NCBI RefSeq assembly: GCF_001610975.1
Contig: NZ_CP013342.1
Coordinates: forward strand, 1,054,001 to 1,118,000
DNA: 64,000 nt
Source: Sphingopyxis terrae subsp. terrae NBRC 15098
GTDB lineage: Bacteria; Pseudomonadota; Alphaproteobacteria; Sphingomonadales; Sphingomonadaceae
Reading direction: 5' to 3'
Shown here: positions 37,426-45,651 of the stretch, piece by piece
Numbering within the stretch: the first letter of the stretch is position 1
Layout: each line of letters starts with the position of its first letter
The notes under the pieces: generated by a model
Seen by the model: the letters and a program-made list of their open reading frames with translations, nothing else
Databases searched by the model: none
Told to the model about the DNA's origin: nothing
Position numbers and translations under genes: made by a program

Positions 37426-38393
37426 GCTGGATCGTCTCGCTGCCCTGCACGCGTGCGGAGGCCGAAGCGCTGTCGGGTGAAATCCCTGCGCTGGATGCTG
37501 CCCCCGAAGCGCCGGTCGTCGTGACGCGCGAGATCGACGAAGATGCCGGAACGTGGCAGCTCGACGCCTATATGGACGACGCGCCGGGCGATGATCTGCT
37601 GCGGCTGATCCAATCGCTCGCCCCGAGCGCGAAGGGCGTCGCGCCGACCGTCGCCGAATTGCCCGAAGAAGATTGGGTCACGCTGTCGCAGCAGGGGCTC
37701 GAGCCGGTGCGCGCCGGACGCTTTTTCGTCCACACCAGCAGCTATGCCGACCGCGTCCCGCCGGGCACGACATCCTTTCTGATCGATGCGAGCCAGGCCT
37801 TCGGCACCGGCGGGCACGACACCACTGCGGGCTGCCTCGCGATGCTCGACCGCCTCGACCGCGTGGGCGCCGCACCGCGCAATATCGCCGACATCGGGAC
37901 GGGCACGGGCCTGCTCGCCTTCGCCGCCATGGCGCTATGGCCGCGCGCGCGCGTCATCGCGTCGGACATCGACCCGGCGAGCATATTCGTCACGCGTGAC
38001 AATGCCGCGATCAACGATGTGCCACTGGGCCGCGGCGGCGGCCGGCTCGCGCTGGCGGTCGCGCCGGGGACCGACCATCCGGCCATAAGGCACCGGGCGC
38101 CCTATGACCTCGTCATCGCCAATATTCTCGCCGGGCCGCTCATCACTCTTGCTCCCGACATTGCCGCTGCGACCGCACCCGGCGGCCGCGCCATTCTTGC
38201 CGGCCTGATCGCGCGCCAGATGGATCCCGTAGTCGCCGCCTATCGCGCGCACGGCTTTCGCCTGTCCGCGCGCGGGGGCAGCGCGGAATGGCCCTGTCTG
38301 CTGCTCACCAAGCGGCGGCGCTACGGCTACCGCCGCAAGGAACGCGCCCTGCACCGCGCCAGCCCCTCGGACGCGAGCTTCGGGAGCTGGTGA
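37422..38393 (+). CDS. prmA: Ribosomal protein L11 methyltransferase
   Basis: PrmA trimethylates ribosomal protein L11 with S-adenosylmethionine. 323 residues: an N-terminal substrate-recognition domain (about 1-110), then the class I methyltransferase core with FGTGGHDTTAGCL, the SAM motif ADIGTGTGLLAFAA, DIDPAS and the NILAGPL motif. The C-terminus has an extra basic, polar extension (RRRYGYRRKERALHRA). The ATG overlaps the lactamase-like gene's stop (ATGA), so this housekeeping gene shares a transcript with it. Confidence 0.92.
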   Translation: MSWIVSLPCTRAEAEALSGEIPALDAAPEAPVVVTREIDEDAGTWQLDAYMDDAPGDDLLRLIQSLAPSAKGVAPTVAELPEEDWVTLSQQGLEPVRAGRFFVHTSSYADRVPPGTTSFLIDASQAFGTGGHDTTAGCLAMLDRLDRVGAAPRNIADIGTGTGLLAFAAMALWPRARVIASDIDPASIFVTRDNAAINDVPLGRGGGRLALAVAPGTDHPAIRHRAPYDLVIANILAGPLITLAPDIAAATAPGGRAILAGLIARQMDPVVAAYRAHGFRLSARGGSAEWPCLLLTKRRRYGYRRKERALHRASPSDASFGSW

Positions 38394-38396
38394 AAA

Positions 38397-39266
38397 TCAG
38401 GCTTTCGCCGCCGCATAGTCCTGCGTGCCGCGGGTGATGACGCTATCGTCCGGCAGGATGTCGGCGATCGGGATCGGCGGCAGCGCGGCGTTCGCGGCAT
38501 AGAGCGGAGCAAAGTCGGTGTTGACCGTCGTCTCCAGAAGCTGGTCCAGACTATCGATCACGAAATAATTCTGCTGGAAATCGTCGATCCGGTAATCGGT
38601 GCGCATCACGCGCGCGAGGTCGAAACCGATGCGGTTGGGGCTGTCCGAATCGAGTGCGAAGACGCTTTCGGCGTAGGACGAGACGATCCCCGCGCCATAG
38701 ATGCGCAGGTCGCCGCTCTCGCGGATCAGCCCGAATTCGACCGTGTACCAATAGAGCCGCGCGAGCTGCTTCAGCGCGTCGAACTGCAGGCTCCTGAGGC
38801 CGCCTTCGCCATAAGCGACCATATAATCGGCGAATATCGGGTCGGCGAGCATCGGGACATGGCCGAACACGTCGTGAAAGACGTCGGGTTCCTGCAGATA
38901 GTCGAGCTGCTGCGGTGTGCGGATGAAATTGCCCGCCGGGAAGCGCCGGTTCGCCAGATGGTCGAAAAACACGTCATCGGGGACAAGCCCCGGCACCGCC
39001 ACGACCTGCCACCCCGTCGCCGCCATCAGCCGCGCATTGAGTTCGCGATAATCGGGGATGCCCGGCTTTTCGAGCTTGAGCACGTCGATCCCGCGCAGAA
39101 AGGCGTCGGCGGCGCGTCCCGGCAGCATCTCGGACTGGCGCGCGAACAGCCGGTCCCACATCGCATGCTCGTCGGCGGTAAAGGCGTCCCAATCCTGCGA
39201 TATCGTCCAATCCGCCGCAGCGCCCGGCGGCGGCGTATCGTGGACGTGCGTAAACTGGCTTTCCAT
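38397..39266 (-). CDS. phhA: Phenylalanine 4-monooxygenase
   Basis: Converts phenylalanine to tyrosine with O2 and a tetrahydropterin. The 289 residues are the monomeric bacterial type, without a regulatory ACT domain. Iron ligands are the two His in FHDVFGHVP and the Glu in YWYTVEFGL. The pterin loop region GWQVVAVPGLVPD is present. It converges on prmA with three bases between stops. A pterin recycling gene (phhB) is not adjacent; the FolM-like SDR at 11.3 kb is a possible supplier. Confidence 0.95.
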   Translation of the reverse strand: MESQFTHVHDTPPPGAAADWTISQDWDAFTADEHAMWDRLFARQSEMLPGRAADAFLRGIDVLKLEKPGIPDYRELNARLMAATGWQVVAVPGLVPDDVFFDHLANRRFPAGNFIRTPQQLDYLQEPDVFHDVFGHVPMLADPIFADYMVAYGEGGLRSLQFDALKQLARLYWYTVEFGLIRESGDLRIYGAGIVSSYAESVFALDSDSPNRIGFDLARVMRTDYRIDDFQQNYFVIDSLDQLLETTVNTDFAPLYAANAALPPIPIADILPDDSVITRGTQDYAAAKA

Positions 39267-39304
39267 GCGTGCAATCTACCATCAATATGGTTTCAAGTGA
39301 AACT

Positions 39305-39925
39305 TTATTTGCCGACCTCGACGATTTGCGTTGCCAGCCGGTCGACCTCGGCCCGATCGTGGCTGACATAGAGGATCGGCACTTTCAGCTCGTCGCGTAT
39401 CCGTTCGATCACCGTCATGATGTCGTCGCGCCGCGCCGCGTCGAGCGACGACAGCGGTTCGTCCATCAACAGGATTTGCGGCGCCGCGAGCAAGGCCCGG
39501 CCGATCGCGACCCGCTGCGCCTCGCCGCCCGACAGGCTTTGCGGCCAGCGACCGAGCAAATGGCCGATGCCCAGGAAATCGGCGGCCTCATCCAGCGTCA
39601 TCCAGCGATTAGCCGGATCGGTGAGACGCCAGCCATAGAGGAGATTGGCCTTCACGCGCCGATGCGGAAAGAGACGCCCGTCCTGGAAGACATAGCCGAC
39701 GCGCCGCGCCTCGGGCGGCAGGTCGGTGGCGCCGTCGAACAATGTCCGTCCGCCGATACGGATATGCCCGCGATCGGGGCGCAGCAGCCCGGCGACCATG
39801 TTGAGCAGGCTGGTCTTGCCGACCCCCGAAGGCCCGAACAGCGCGGTCAGTCCGGCTTCGGCCGTGAACTGCGCCGCGATGACGCTCGCGCCGAAGCGCC
39901 TTTCGACGTCGATATCAATCGCCAT
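39305..39925 (-). CDS. modC: Molybdate ABC transporter ATP-binding protein, short form
   Basis: 206 residues with the full ABC core: Walker A GPSGVGKTS, Q-loop YVFQDGRLFP, signature LSGGEAQRV, Walker B ILLMDEPLSSLD and switch His in YVSHDRAEVD. ModC usually has about 350 residues with a C-terminal molybdate-binding TOBE/Mop domain. That domain is absent here; the protein stops right after the ABC core. The ATG at 39925 overlaps the modB end; an ATG 18 bases upstream is the alternative. Confidence 0.88.
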   Translation of the reverse strand: MAIDIDVERRFGASVIAAQFTAEAGLTALFGPSGVGKTSLLNMVAGLLRPDRGHIRIGGRTLFDGATDLPPEARRVGYVFQDGRLFPHRRVKANLLYGWRLTDPANRWMTLDEAADFLGIGHLLGRWPQSLSGGEAQRVAIGRALLAAPQILLMDEPLSSLDAARRDDIMTVIERIRDELKVPILYVSHDRAEVDRLATQIVEVGK

Positions 39926-40610
39926 GCCGCGCCCTTTCGGCATGGGTGCGCCGCACCAGCCACTCGGACAGGATCAGCGCACCGAGCGACAGCGCGACCG
40001 ACAGCAGCGCGAGCCGGGTTACCATCGCCTCCGCCCCCGGCACCTGCAGCGCCGAATAGATGGCGAGCGGCAGCGTCTGCGTTTCGCCGGGAATATTGGA
40101 AACGAAAGTGATCGTCGCGCCGAACTCGCCGATCGAGCGGGCGAAGCCGAGCACGAGCGCCGCCAGCACGCCGGGCAGAGCGAGCGGCAGGCTGACCGTC
40201 CGGAAGGCGTGCCAGCGCCCCGCCCCCAGCGTCCGCGCCGCGCCTTCGAGCTGCCGGTCGATCCCCTCGATCGACAGGCGCATCGCGCGTACCATCAGCG
40301 GGAGCGCCATGATCGCGGCGGCCAGCGCGGCGCCGGTCCAACGGAACATCAGCGTGACGCCGAGCCACTCCTGCAGCCGGCTGCCGATCGGGCCGAGCGG
40401 GCCGAAGGCGACAAGCAGCAGCCAGCCGGTGACGACTGGCGGCAGGACGAGCGGGAGATGGACCAGCGCGTCGAGCAGCAGCCGCCCCGGAAAGCGATAG
40501 CGCGCGAGCACCCAGGCGAGCGCGAAGGCAAGCGGCAGCGTCGCGAGCACTGCGACCCCGCCGACCTTGAGCGACAGCGCAACAATCCCCCACTCCTCGG
40601 CCGACAGCAT
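39915..40610 (-). CDS. modB: Molybdate ABC transporter permease
   Basis: 231 residues with about five or six membrane helices and the permease EAA-type loop (RTLGAGRWHAFRTVSLPLALPG). The closing segment FARSIGEFGATITF is the ModB/CysT signature. It imports molybdate together with ModA and ModC. Its ATG shares one base with the modA stop (TGATG), and its end overlaps modC, so the three are translated together. Confidence 0.93.
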   Translation of the reverse strand: MLSAEEWGIVALSLKVGGVAVLATLPLAFALAWVLARYRFPGRLLLDALVHLPLVLPPVVTGWLLLVAFGPLGPIGSRLQEWLGVTLMFRWTGAALAAAIMALPLMVRAMRLSIEGIDRQLEGAARTLGAGRWHAFRTVSLPLALPGVLAALVLGFARSIGEFGATITFVSNIPGETQTLPLAIYSALQVPGAEAMVTRLALLSVALSLGALILSEWLVRRTHAERARHGD

Positions 40611-41374
40611 CAGGGCGCCGTGAAGCCGTGGCGCGCAAAGATCGCGCGCGCCTGCCGCGACAACAGGAACGCGCGGAACGCTGCGGCCTCGCCGCTGCGC
40701 GACGTCTTGAGCAGCGCCAGCGGATAACGGATCGGCGGATGGCTGGCGGCCGGAAAGGTGCCAACGACGCGCACCGCGTGCGACGCCTGCGCATCGGTGG
40801 CGTAGACGATGCCGAGCGGCGCGGCGCCGCGTTCGACGAGCGCCAGTGCGGCGCGGACATTCTCGGCCGGGGCGAGCTTTTTCGCCACATCGCCCCACAC
40901 GCCGAGCGCGGTCAGCGCGGCCTTGGCATATTTGCCCGCGGGCACCGCGTTCGGATCGGCAACCGCCAGCCGCCCGCCGCCGAGCGCGCGCGCCAGCGCG
41001 AAGCCGCGCGCGGGGGCAAGGTGCAGCCTGCTCGCCTTGGGGGCGATCAGCACGAGCCGGTTGCCGACCAGATTGGCGCGCGTGCCGGGACGCAGCAGTC
41101 CCGCCTTGGCGACGGCATCCATCCAGGGCTCGTCGGCGGAGATGAACAGGTCGGCGGGCGCCCCCGCCATGATCTGCCGCGCGAGCGCCGACGACCCTGC
41201 GAAGGACAGGACGGGGCGCGCATGCCCCTGCGCCGCCCACGCGTCGGCGGCGTCGGTCAGCGATTCCTGAAGGCTGGCCGCCGCAAGGATCAGCGGGCCG
41301 CGCTCGGCCGCTGCCGCCATGGGCGCCAAGGTGGTCAGCACAAGGAGGAGGAGCAGGCGCCGGAGGATCGTCAT
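40610..41374 (-). CDS. modA: Molybdate-binding periplasmic protein
   Basis: 254 residues with a signal peptide (about 1-22, RRLLLLLVLTTLAPMAAAA). The mature protein begins LILAAASLQESLTD, the anion-binding Ser-Leu motif of ModA, followed by FAGSSALARQI with the second Ser and ADLFISADEPW. VADPNAVPAGKYAK and LGIVYATDA complete the ligand pocket. The start MTILRR is chosen over upstream Met codons that would lengthen the signal peptide unnaturally. Confidence 0.92.
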   Translation of the reverse strand: MTILRRLLLLLVLTTLAPMAAAAERGPLILAAASLQESLTDAADAWAAQGHARPVLSFAGSSALARQIMAGAPADLFISADEPWMDAVAKAGLLRPGTRANLVGNRLVLIAPKASRLHLAPARGFALARALGGGRLAVADPNAVPAGKYAKAALTALGVWGDVAKKLAPAENVRAALALVERGAAPLGIVYATDAQASHAVRVVGTFPAASHPPIRYPLALLKTSRSGEAAAFRAFLLSRQARAIFARHGFTAP

Positions 41375-41393
41375 GGCGGCGACCATAGCCATG

Positions 41394-42044
41394 CTAGGCG
41401 GGGCGCGAAAGCGGCGGCAGGACACGAACATGGCGATAGCCGCGCTCGATCGTTCCACGCGCCGACAGATCGCGCAGCGCGGCGCCGAGCGTGACGCGCG
41501 ACACGCCGAGCAGATCGGCGAGCTGTTGCTGCGTCGCGCGCACCGTCATCCCGTCGGCGGCGTCGGCGGCCATCGCCGCGAGCAGCCGCGCCAGCCGTTC
41601 GGCGACGGGCAGCCGCCGTTCGGCATCGATGATGTCGAGCGACACCGCAAGCTGGCGGCCCAGGCTGCGCAGCAGCAGCTCGGCCCAGCCGATGTCGGCG
41701 GTCATCAGCGCGCGAAGCACCGGGCGGTCGATGGCAACCAGCCGCGCCGGACCGCTGGCAATCGCGTCGACCTGGCGTTCGAGCCCGGTGAAGAAGGCCA
41801 GCTCGCCGAAGATATCGCCCGGCCCCAGCACGGCAAAGGCGGTGAACGCGCCATCCTCCGCATAACGTCCGACGAGTACATGCCCCTCGATCACGGCCCA
41901 GAAGGCATCGCCAGGATCGCCCTGATGCTGAACGAACTGACCATCCGCAAAGGATCTCGGCGACGTCATCGCGAGCAGCCGGTCGCGTTCGGTGCCCGAC
42001 AGGCGCGTTCGCTCGGCAAGAGCCAATTGATAACTTCTTTGCAT
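41394..42044 (-). CDS. Crp/Fnr family regulator
   Basis: 216 residues: cyclic-nucleotide-binding-like beta roll (about 20-125, GDPGDAFWAVIEG and LGPGDIFGELAFF) and a C-terminal HTH (TQQQLADLLGVSRVTLGAALRDL). There is no cysteine, so it cannot carry an FNR-type iron-sulfur cluster. The phosphate-binding Arg-Ser of true CRP is not evident in the roll. It lies 19 bases ahead of modA on the same strand. As no modE is present, it is a candidate regulator of the mod operon by position only. Confidence 0.85.
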   Translation of the reverse strand: MQRSYQLALAERTRLSGTERDRLLAMTSPRSFADGQFVQHQGDPGDAFWAVIEGHVLVGRYAEDGAFTAFAVLGPGDIFGELAFFTGLERQVDAIASGPARLVAIDRPVLRALMTADIGWAELLLRSLGRQLAVSLDIIDAERRLPVAERLARLLAAMAADAADGMTVRATQQQLADLLGVSRVTLGAALRDLSARGTIERGYRHVRVLPPLSRPA

Positions 42045-42114
42045 TGTCGAGTCGGTTTCTGTGCCACCGCGCGGTGAAAGACAAGTGGCACGATGCCATA
42101 GCGGGAGAATCGGG

Positions 42115-42993
42115 ATGCAGCTTACCTCGGCCCAGTCGAGCCTGATCGTCGTTGCAATCTATGTCGGCTTCTGCCTGCTCGAGCTGATCCGCACGCGCCT
42201 GTTCGCCAAGTCCGAACAGTCGCGCCACGACGGCATCATCGAAATCGTCAGCACCTTCACGCTGCTGATCGCGACCCAGCCCGCAATCCTGCTGATCGTC
42301 AGCGCGCTCGGCCACGCCTGGTTTCCGCAATATGAAGGCGCGCTGGCGCACGCCCCCTGGTACGCCGCGCTCGCACTGTTCCTCGTCTTTGAAGACATGA
42401 TGCAATATTGGTGGCACCGCGCGTCGCACAGCACCGCTTGGCTCTACAACCTGCACCGCGCGCACCATAATGCCCGCTATATGAGCGTCCGGCTCGTCTA
42501 CCGGAACAACATCATCTATTATGCGATGATGCCGAGCATCTGGTTTGCCGGGGTGCTCGTCTACCTCGGGCTCGGCTGGTTCTACGCCTTCTATCTCATC
42601 GTGAAGATGGCGGTGATCATCGGCGCGCACAGCGACGTCGCCTGGGATGCGCCGCTCTATCGCATCCGGGCGCTCGCGCCGGTGATGTGGGTCGTCGAAC
42701 GCACGATCAGCACCCCCGCGACGCATCATGCGCATCACGGCCGCCACGCCGACGACCCGGCGGTCAACTACAAGGGCAATTTCGGCAATCTTCTGTTTTT
42801 CTGGGACGTGCTGTTCGGCACCGCCAAGATCACGCGCAGCTATCCGCAAAGCTATGGCGTCGAAAATCTGCCGCCGGCCACGCTGGGCCAGCAGCTTTTG
42901 TGGCCGATCTTTCCCGAGAACAAGGATATGCATGCGGTCATCCCCGGCGCCGTGCCGGGGACCAGCGAACCGCATGCGGTCGCGGCGGGCTGA
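42115..42993 (+). CDS. Sterol desaturase/fatty acid hydroxylase superfamily membrane protein
   Basis: 292 residues with four or five membrane helices and the superfamily's histidine clusters: HRASH, HRAHHNARYM and ATHHAHHGRH, which bind two irons. The chosen ATG follows GGGAGA. The exact product (hydroxylated sterol, fatty acid or sphingolipid) cannot be assigned. Sphingomonads make hydroxylated sphingolipids, which is a possible link. It is divergent from the Crp-type gene. Confidence 0.85.
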   Translation: MQLTSAQSSLIVVAIYVGFCLLELIRTRLFAKSEQSRHDGIIEIVSTFTLLIATQPAILLIVSALGHAWFPQYEGALAHAPWYAALALFLVFEDMMQYWWHRASHSTAWLYNLHRAHHNARYMSVRLVYRNNIIYYAMMPSIWFAGVLVYLGLGWFYAFYLIVKMAVIIGAHSDVAWDAPLYRIRALAPVMWVVERTISTPATHHAHHGRHADDPAVNYKGNFGNLLFFWDVLFGTAKITRSYPQSYGVENLPPATLGQQLLWPIFPENKDMHAVIPGAVPGTSEPHAVAAG

Positions 42994-43022
42994 ACGGGTC
43001 GCAGCACGTCCCGCCAGCGCGC

Positions 43023-43051
43023 GGCCCGGCACCTGTGGGGGATGCCGGGCC
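43023..43051 (+). terminator. Probable terminator of the desaturase gene
   Basis: A perfect nine-base-pair stem GGCCCGGCA/TGCCGGGCC with an 11-base loop starts 30 bases after the stop codon and is followed by GTTTGCC. Stem strength and position fit an intrinsic terminator, although the T-run is short. Confidence 0.6.
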
Positions 43052-43258
43052 GTTTGCCGGTCGTGGGTTCAGCGTTCCGCCAGCTTGCCGAGCGCCATGG
43101 CGTCAGCATTACTGAGGTCGAGGACGCGATGATCCGCAGCTTGCGGGTCATTGCCCAGTCGGTCCACAGAAAGAACCGCAGGTGGCGGCAATTCTGTCGG
43201 CGTTAGCGCCGCTTCGACCTTGCCAAGCAGCCGCAGCACCGACAGGGTGCCGCCAGCG
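43052..43258. other. Gap of unclear content ahead of the HEPN gene
   Basis: No convincing gene. On the minus strand a codon-like stretch of about 55 residues (ending ADAMALGKLAER, stop near 43069) looks as if it could be the tail of a lost gene, but it has no start of its own outside the HEPN gene and I recognise no family. Confidence 0.3.
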
Positions 43259-43918
43259 ATGAAAACCGATCTCGACCATCTTCCAGCCAACAAGCAGCGC
43301 GAGCTGGAGCGCGTGAAGGCGATCATCTTCGAAGAGTTCGAGGATGCATTGGCGCTCGGCACGATGAGCTGGAAGAAGAAGGGGCGGATCGACAAGATCA
43401 TTCTTTACGGCAGCTATGCGCGCGGCGGCTGGGTCGATGAGCCTCATACGGCAAAAGGCTATCGCTCGGACTTCGACCTTCTCATCATCGTCAACGACAA
43501 GCGGTTAACCGAGAAGGTCGATTTCTGGGGCAAGCTCGAAGACCGGCTCATTCGCGAGCTCGCGATCGACAAGACGCTCAAGACCCCCGTCAACTTCATT
43601 GTTCATACCCTGCAGGAGGTGAACGACGGGCTCGCCCACGGGCGCTATTTCTTCATGGACGTCGCGCGCGACGGGATCGCGCTCTACGAATATGACAACA
43701 AGCCGCTTCACACGCCGAAGCCCAAGACGCCCGATCAGGCATTGGCCATGGCGCGAGAATATTACGAGGAATGGTATCCTACCGCCGGACAGTTCCACGG
43801 CTCAGCAATGCATTCAATATCGCAAGGATGGCTTAAAAAGGCTGCCTTCGACATGCATCAAGCCACGGAGCGCCTTTACCACTGCGTCCTTCTGGTTTGC
43901 ACCTTCTACACGCCGCAT
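43259..43918 (+). pseudogene. Nucleotidyltransferase-HEPN protein, N-terminal part, split by an IS
   Basis: The first 220 residues of a protein combining a minimal nucleotidyltransferase (ILYGSYARGGW, then SDFDLLIIVND with the metal-binding Asp pair) and a HEPN domain (about 165 onwards: MHQATERLYHCVLLV, then TFYTPH). Stand-alone MNT and HEPN proteins form toxin-antitoxin pairs; fused forms are of less certain role. The frame is intact to Pro-His near 43918, then runs into IS sequence and stops at 43960. The missing remainder lies at 45315-45617, on the far side of the insertion. Confidence 0.85.
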
Positions 43919-43932
43919 ATGTGGACGGCCCC

Positions 43933-44193
43933 TCGCTTACAAGGTTCGAGCAGGATCTGATCGGATGGTTTGCGTTCATATGTCCGGCCTGTTGGTGCAG
44001 CCTCACATGACCGCTGGCCAAGATGGATTCCGCGGCGCCAGTTCCTAACACGTCCGCGACCTCGGGGGCCGATGAGGCGTACGGAGTATCTCGCGCTCTG
44101 GATCGATCGATCACACCATCTGCTCTTACTTGCAAGTTTCCGGTTATCGGCCTTACACGGTGCGCTTGCTGCGCTCCCCGTGGTCGGCTGATC
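43933..44193 (-). ncRNA. Candidate guide (bridge/seek) RNA region of the IS110-family element
   Basis: The longest non-coding stretch of the element lies downstream of the transposase stop. In the IS1111 subgroup the guide RNA that pairs with donor and target ends is encoded on this side. No gene is seen here. The call rests on element type and layout; I have not established a fold or the pairing loops. Confidence 0.4.
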
Positions 44194-45237
44194 TCATGCG
44201 GCGCTCGACAACGGCACTGCCGCGGTCGGAGCCCTGTAATCCTGGTCGCTCACCATCAGCTTCCATGCGACCCGCGCCATCTTATTTGCTAGCGCGACCG
44301 CGACGAGCTTCGGCGGTTTGCGCTTCAGCATGTCGAGGATCCATGGCGAAGCGTGTCGGCTTCGGCTGTTGCGGATATGGCGGAGCAGCGCGGTGGCGCC
44401 AACGACGAGCGTTCGCCTGAGCAGTGCGTCGCCAGCGCGGGTGATACTGCCGAGTCTCACCCTGCCGCCGGTCGAGTGGTCGCGCGGCGTCAGCCCGATC
44501 CAGGCCGCGAACGCGCGGCCCGACTGGAAGTCTTCGGGCGCCGGCGTCTTGAGCGCGAGCAGTGTTGCTCCGAGCGTGCCGACGCCCGGTATCTGCGCCA
44601 CACGGCGGCTCCTCGCATCCGAGCGATGCCATGCCAAGAGCTTGGCATCGATATCCTTGATCCGCGCTCGCAGCAGCGTCAGTTCCTCGGCCTGCAGCGC
44701 GAACAGATCGCGCGCGAGCTGCGGCACATCGGGATCTCCGGCGACGCGCTCGAGCAGCGGTTCGACCCGGCAGGTTCCCGCACCGGCGACTAGCCCGAAC
44801 TCGGCGGCGTTGCCGCGGATCGCGCTGCACAGCTGAGTGCGTGTACGGATCAGCCGGTCGCGCATCGTGACCAGCATCAGCGCCGCCTGGTTGTCGGCCG
44901 ACTTGATCGGCACGAAGCGCATCGACGGCCTGCTCATCGCTTCGCAGATCGCTTCCGCATCGGCTGCATCATTCTTCCCGCGCTTGATGTAAGGCTTGAT
45001 ATAGGCAGGCGGGATCAGCTTCACGGCATGACCCATGCCAGTCAGCGTCCGGCCCCAGTTGTGCGACGCGCCGCACGCTTCGATCGCGACCTCGGTTGGT
45101 GGCAGCTTCGCAAAGAAGTCGATCATCTCCTTGCGGCGCAGCGTTTTGCGCAGCACGGCTTCTTCGGCGGCGTTGACGCCATGCAGCTGGAACACATGCT
45201 TTGACGTGTCCATCCCAATGCGGATAATATCACTCAC
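44194..45237 (-). CDS. IS110-family transposase
   Basis: A 347-residue DEDD transposase. The RuvC-like N-terminal domain holds Asp10 (RIGMDTSKHVF), Glu in VAIEACGASHNWG and the Asp pair in KNDAADAEAI. The C-terminal Tnp domain holds IPGVGTLGATLLAL, RAFAAWIGLTPRDHSTGGR and the nucleophile Ser in LGSITRAGD. All appear intact, so it is probably active. The start is a GTG at 45237 with GAAGGAGACC upstream; the longer frame upstream reaches past the element's end. Confidence 0.92.
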   Translation of the reverse strand: MSDIIRIGMDTSKHVFQLHGVNAAEEAVLRKTLRRKEMIDFFAKLPPTEVAIEACGASHNWGRTLTGMGHAVKLIPPAYIKPYIKRGKNDAADAEAICEAMSRPSMRFVPIKSADNQAALMLVTMRDRLIRTRTQLCSAIRGNAAEFGLVAGAGTCRVEPLLERVAGDPDVPQLARDLFALQAEELTLLRARIKDIDAKLLAWHRSDARSRRVAQIPGVGTLGATLLALKTPAPEDFQSGRAFAAWIGLTPRDHSTGGRVRLGSITRAGDALLRRTLVVGATALLRHIRNSRSRHASPWILDMLKRKPPKLVAVALANKMARVAWKLMVSDQDYRAPTAAVPLSSAA

Positions 45238-45314
45238 GGACGGTCTCCTTCTTGAGCTCTTCAACGACTCTGTTTTGGCACATTTTGATGCCGTTTGGGG
45301 GCCGTCCACCCCAA

Positions 45315-45617
45315 CACGTCCACAATCTTGCCTTCCTGCGCACCCAGGCCGAGCGCATTGATATGCGCCTCGTCGACGCTTGGCCACGCGAACTAAAATC
45401 GGATCGGTCTCGCTTCGAAAAGCTGAAGGAGGCCTATGTGAAGGCCCGCTATTCGAAGCATTACCGCATCACCGAAGAGGAGCTGACATGGCTCGGCGGC
45501 TGCGTCGAGGAACTCGGTCGCGCAGTTCACGCGGTTTGCTCAGAACGAATCGCAGCTTTGGAAGAGGGTGTACCCACTGTCTGTCGTCAGAACATTTGGC
45601 GCAGATCGCGGCGTTGA
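45315..45617 (+). pseudogene. HEPN protein, C-terminal part after the IS110 insertion
   Basis: The frame resumes with VHNLAFLRTQAERID and continues through LVDAWPREL, KLKEAYVKARYSKHYRI and CSERIAALEEG, the expected remainder of the HEPN domain begun at 43259. The last six or so residues before the stop at 45617 (roughly WRRSRR) fall within the inverted repeat of the adjacent IS3 element, so the original C-terminus has probably been replaced too. No start codon of its own is evident. Confidence 0.8.
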
Positions 45618-45651
45618 TTAGCGGAGCGCGGGCCTCGTCCTGGGGTTGATA

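Larger units (their letters stand above)
43919..45314 (-). mobile_element. IS110-family element, IS1111-like, inside the HEPN gene
   Basis: About 1.4 kb. Near-terminal inverted repeats GTGGACGGCCCC (43921-43932) and GGGGCCGTCCAC (45298-45309) lie a few bases in from where the HEPN reading frame breaks and resumes. Such subterminal repeats are a feature of the IS1111 subgroup. One transposase gene fills 44194-45237 on the minus strand. About 260 bases of non-coding DNA follow its stop and only about 60 precede its start. No target duplication is evident, as expected for the family. Exact tips are uncertain by a few bases. Confidence 0.85.

Noticed and set aside
43069..43401. Minus-strand frame overlapping the start of the HEPN gene
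   Set aside because: Its first half is antisense to the HEPN gene; only the last 55 residues look protein-like and could not be tied to a family, so it is mentioned only as a possible remnant.
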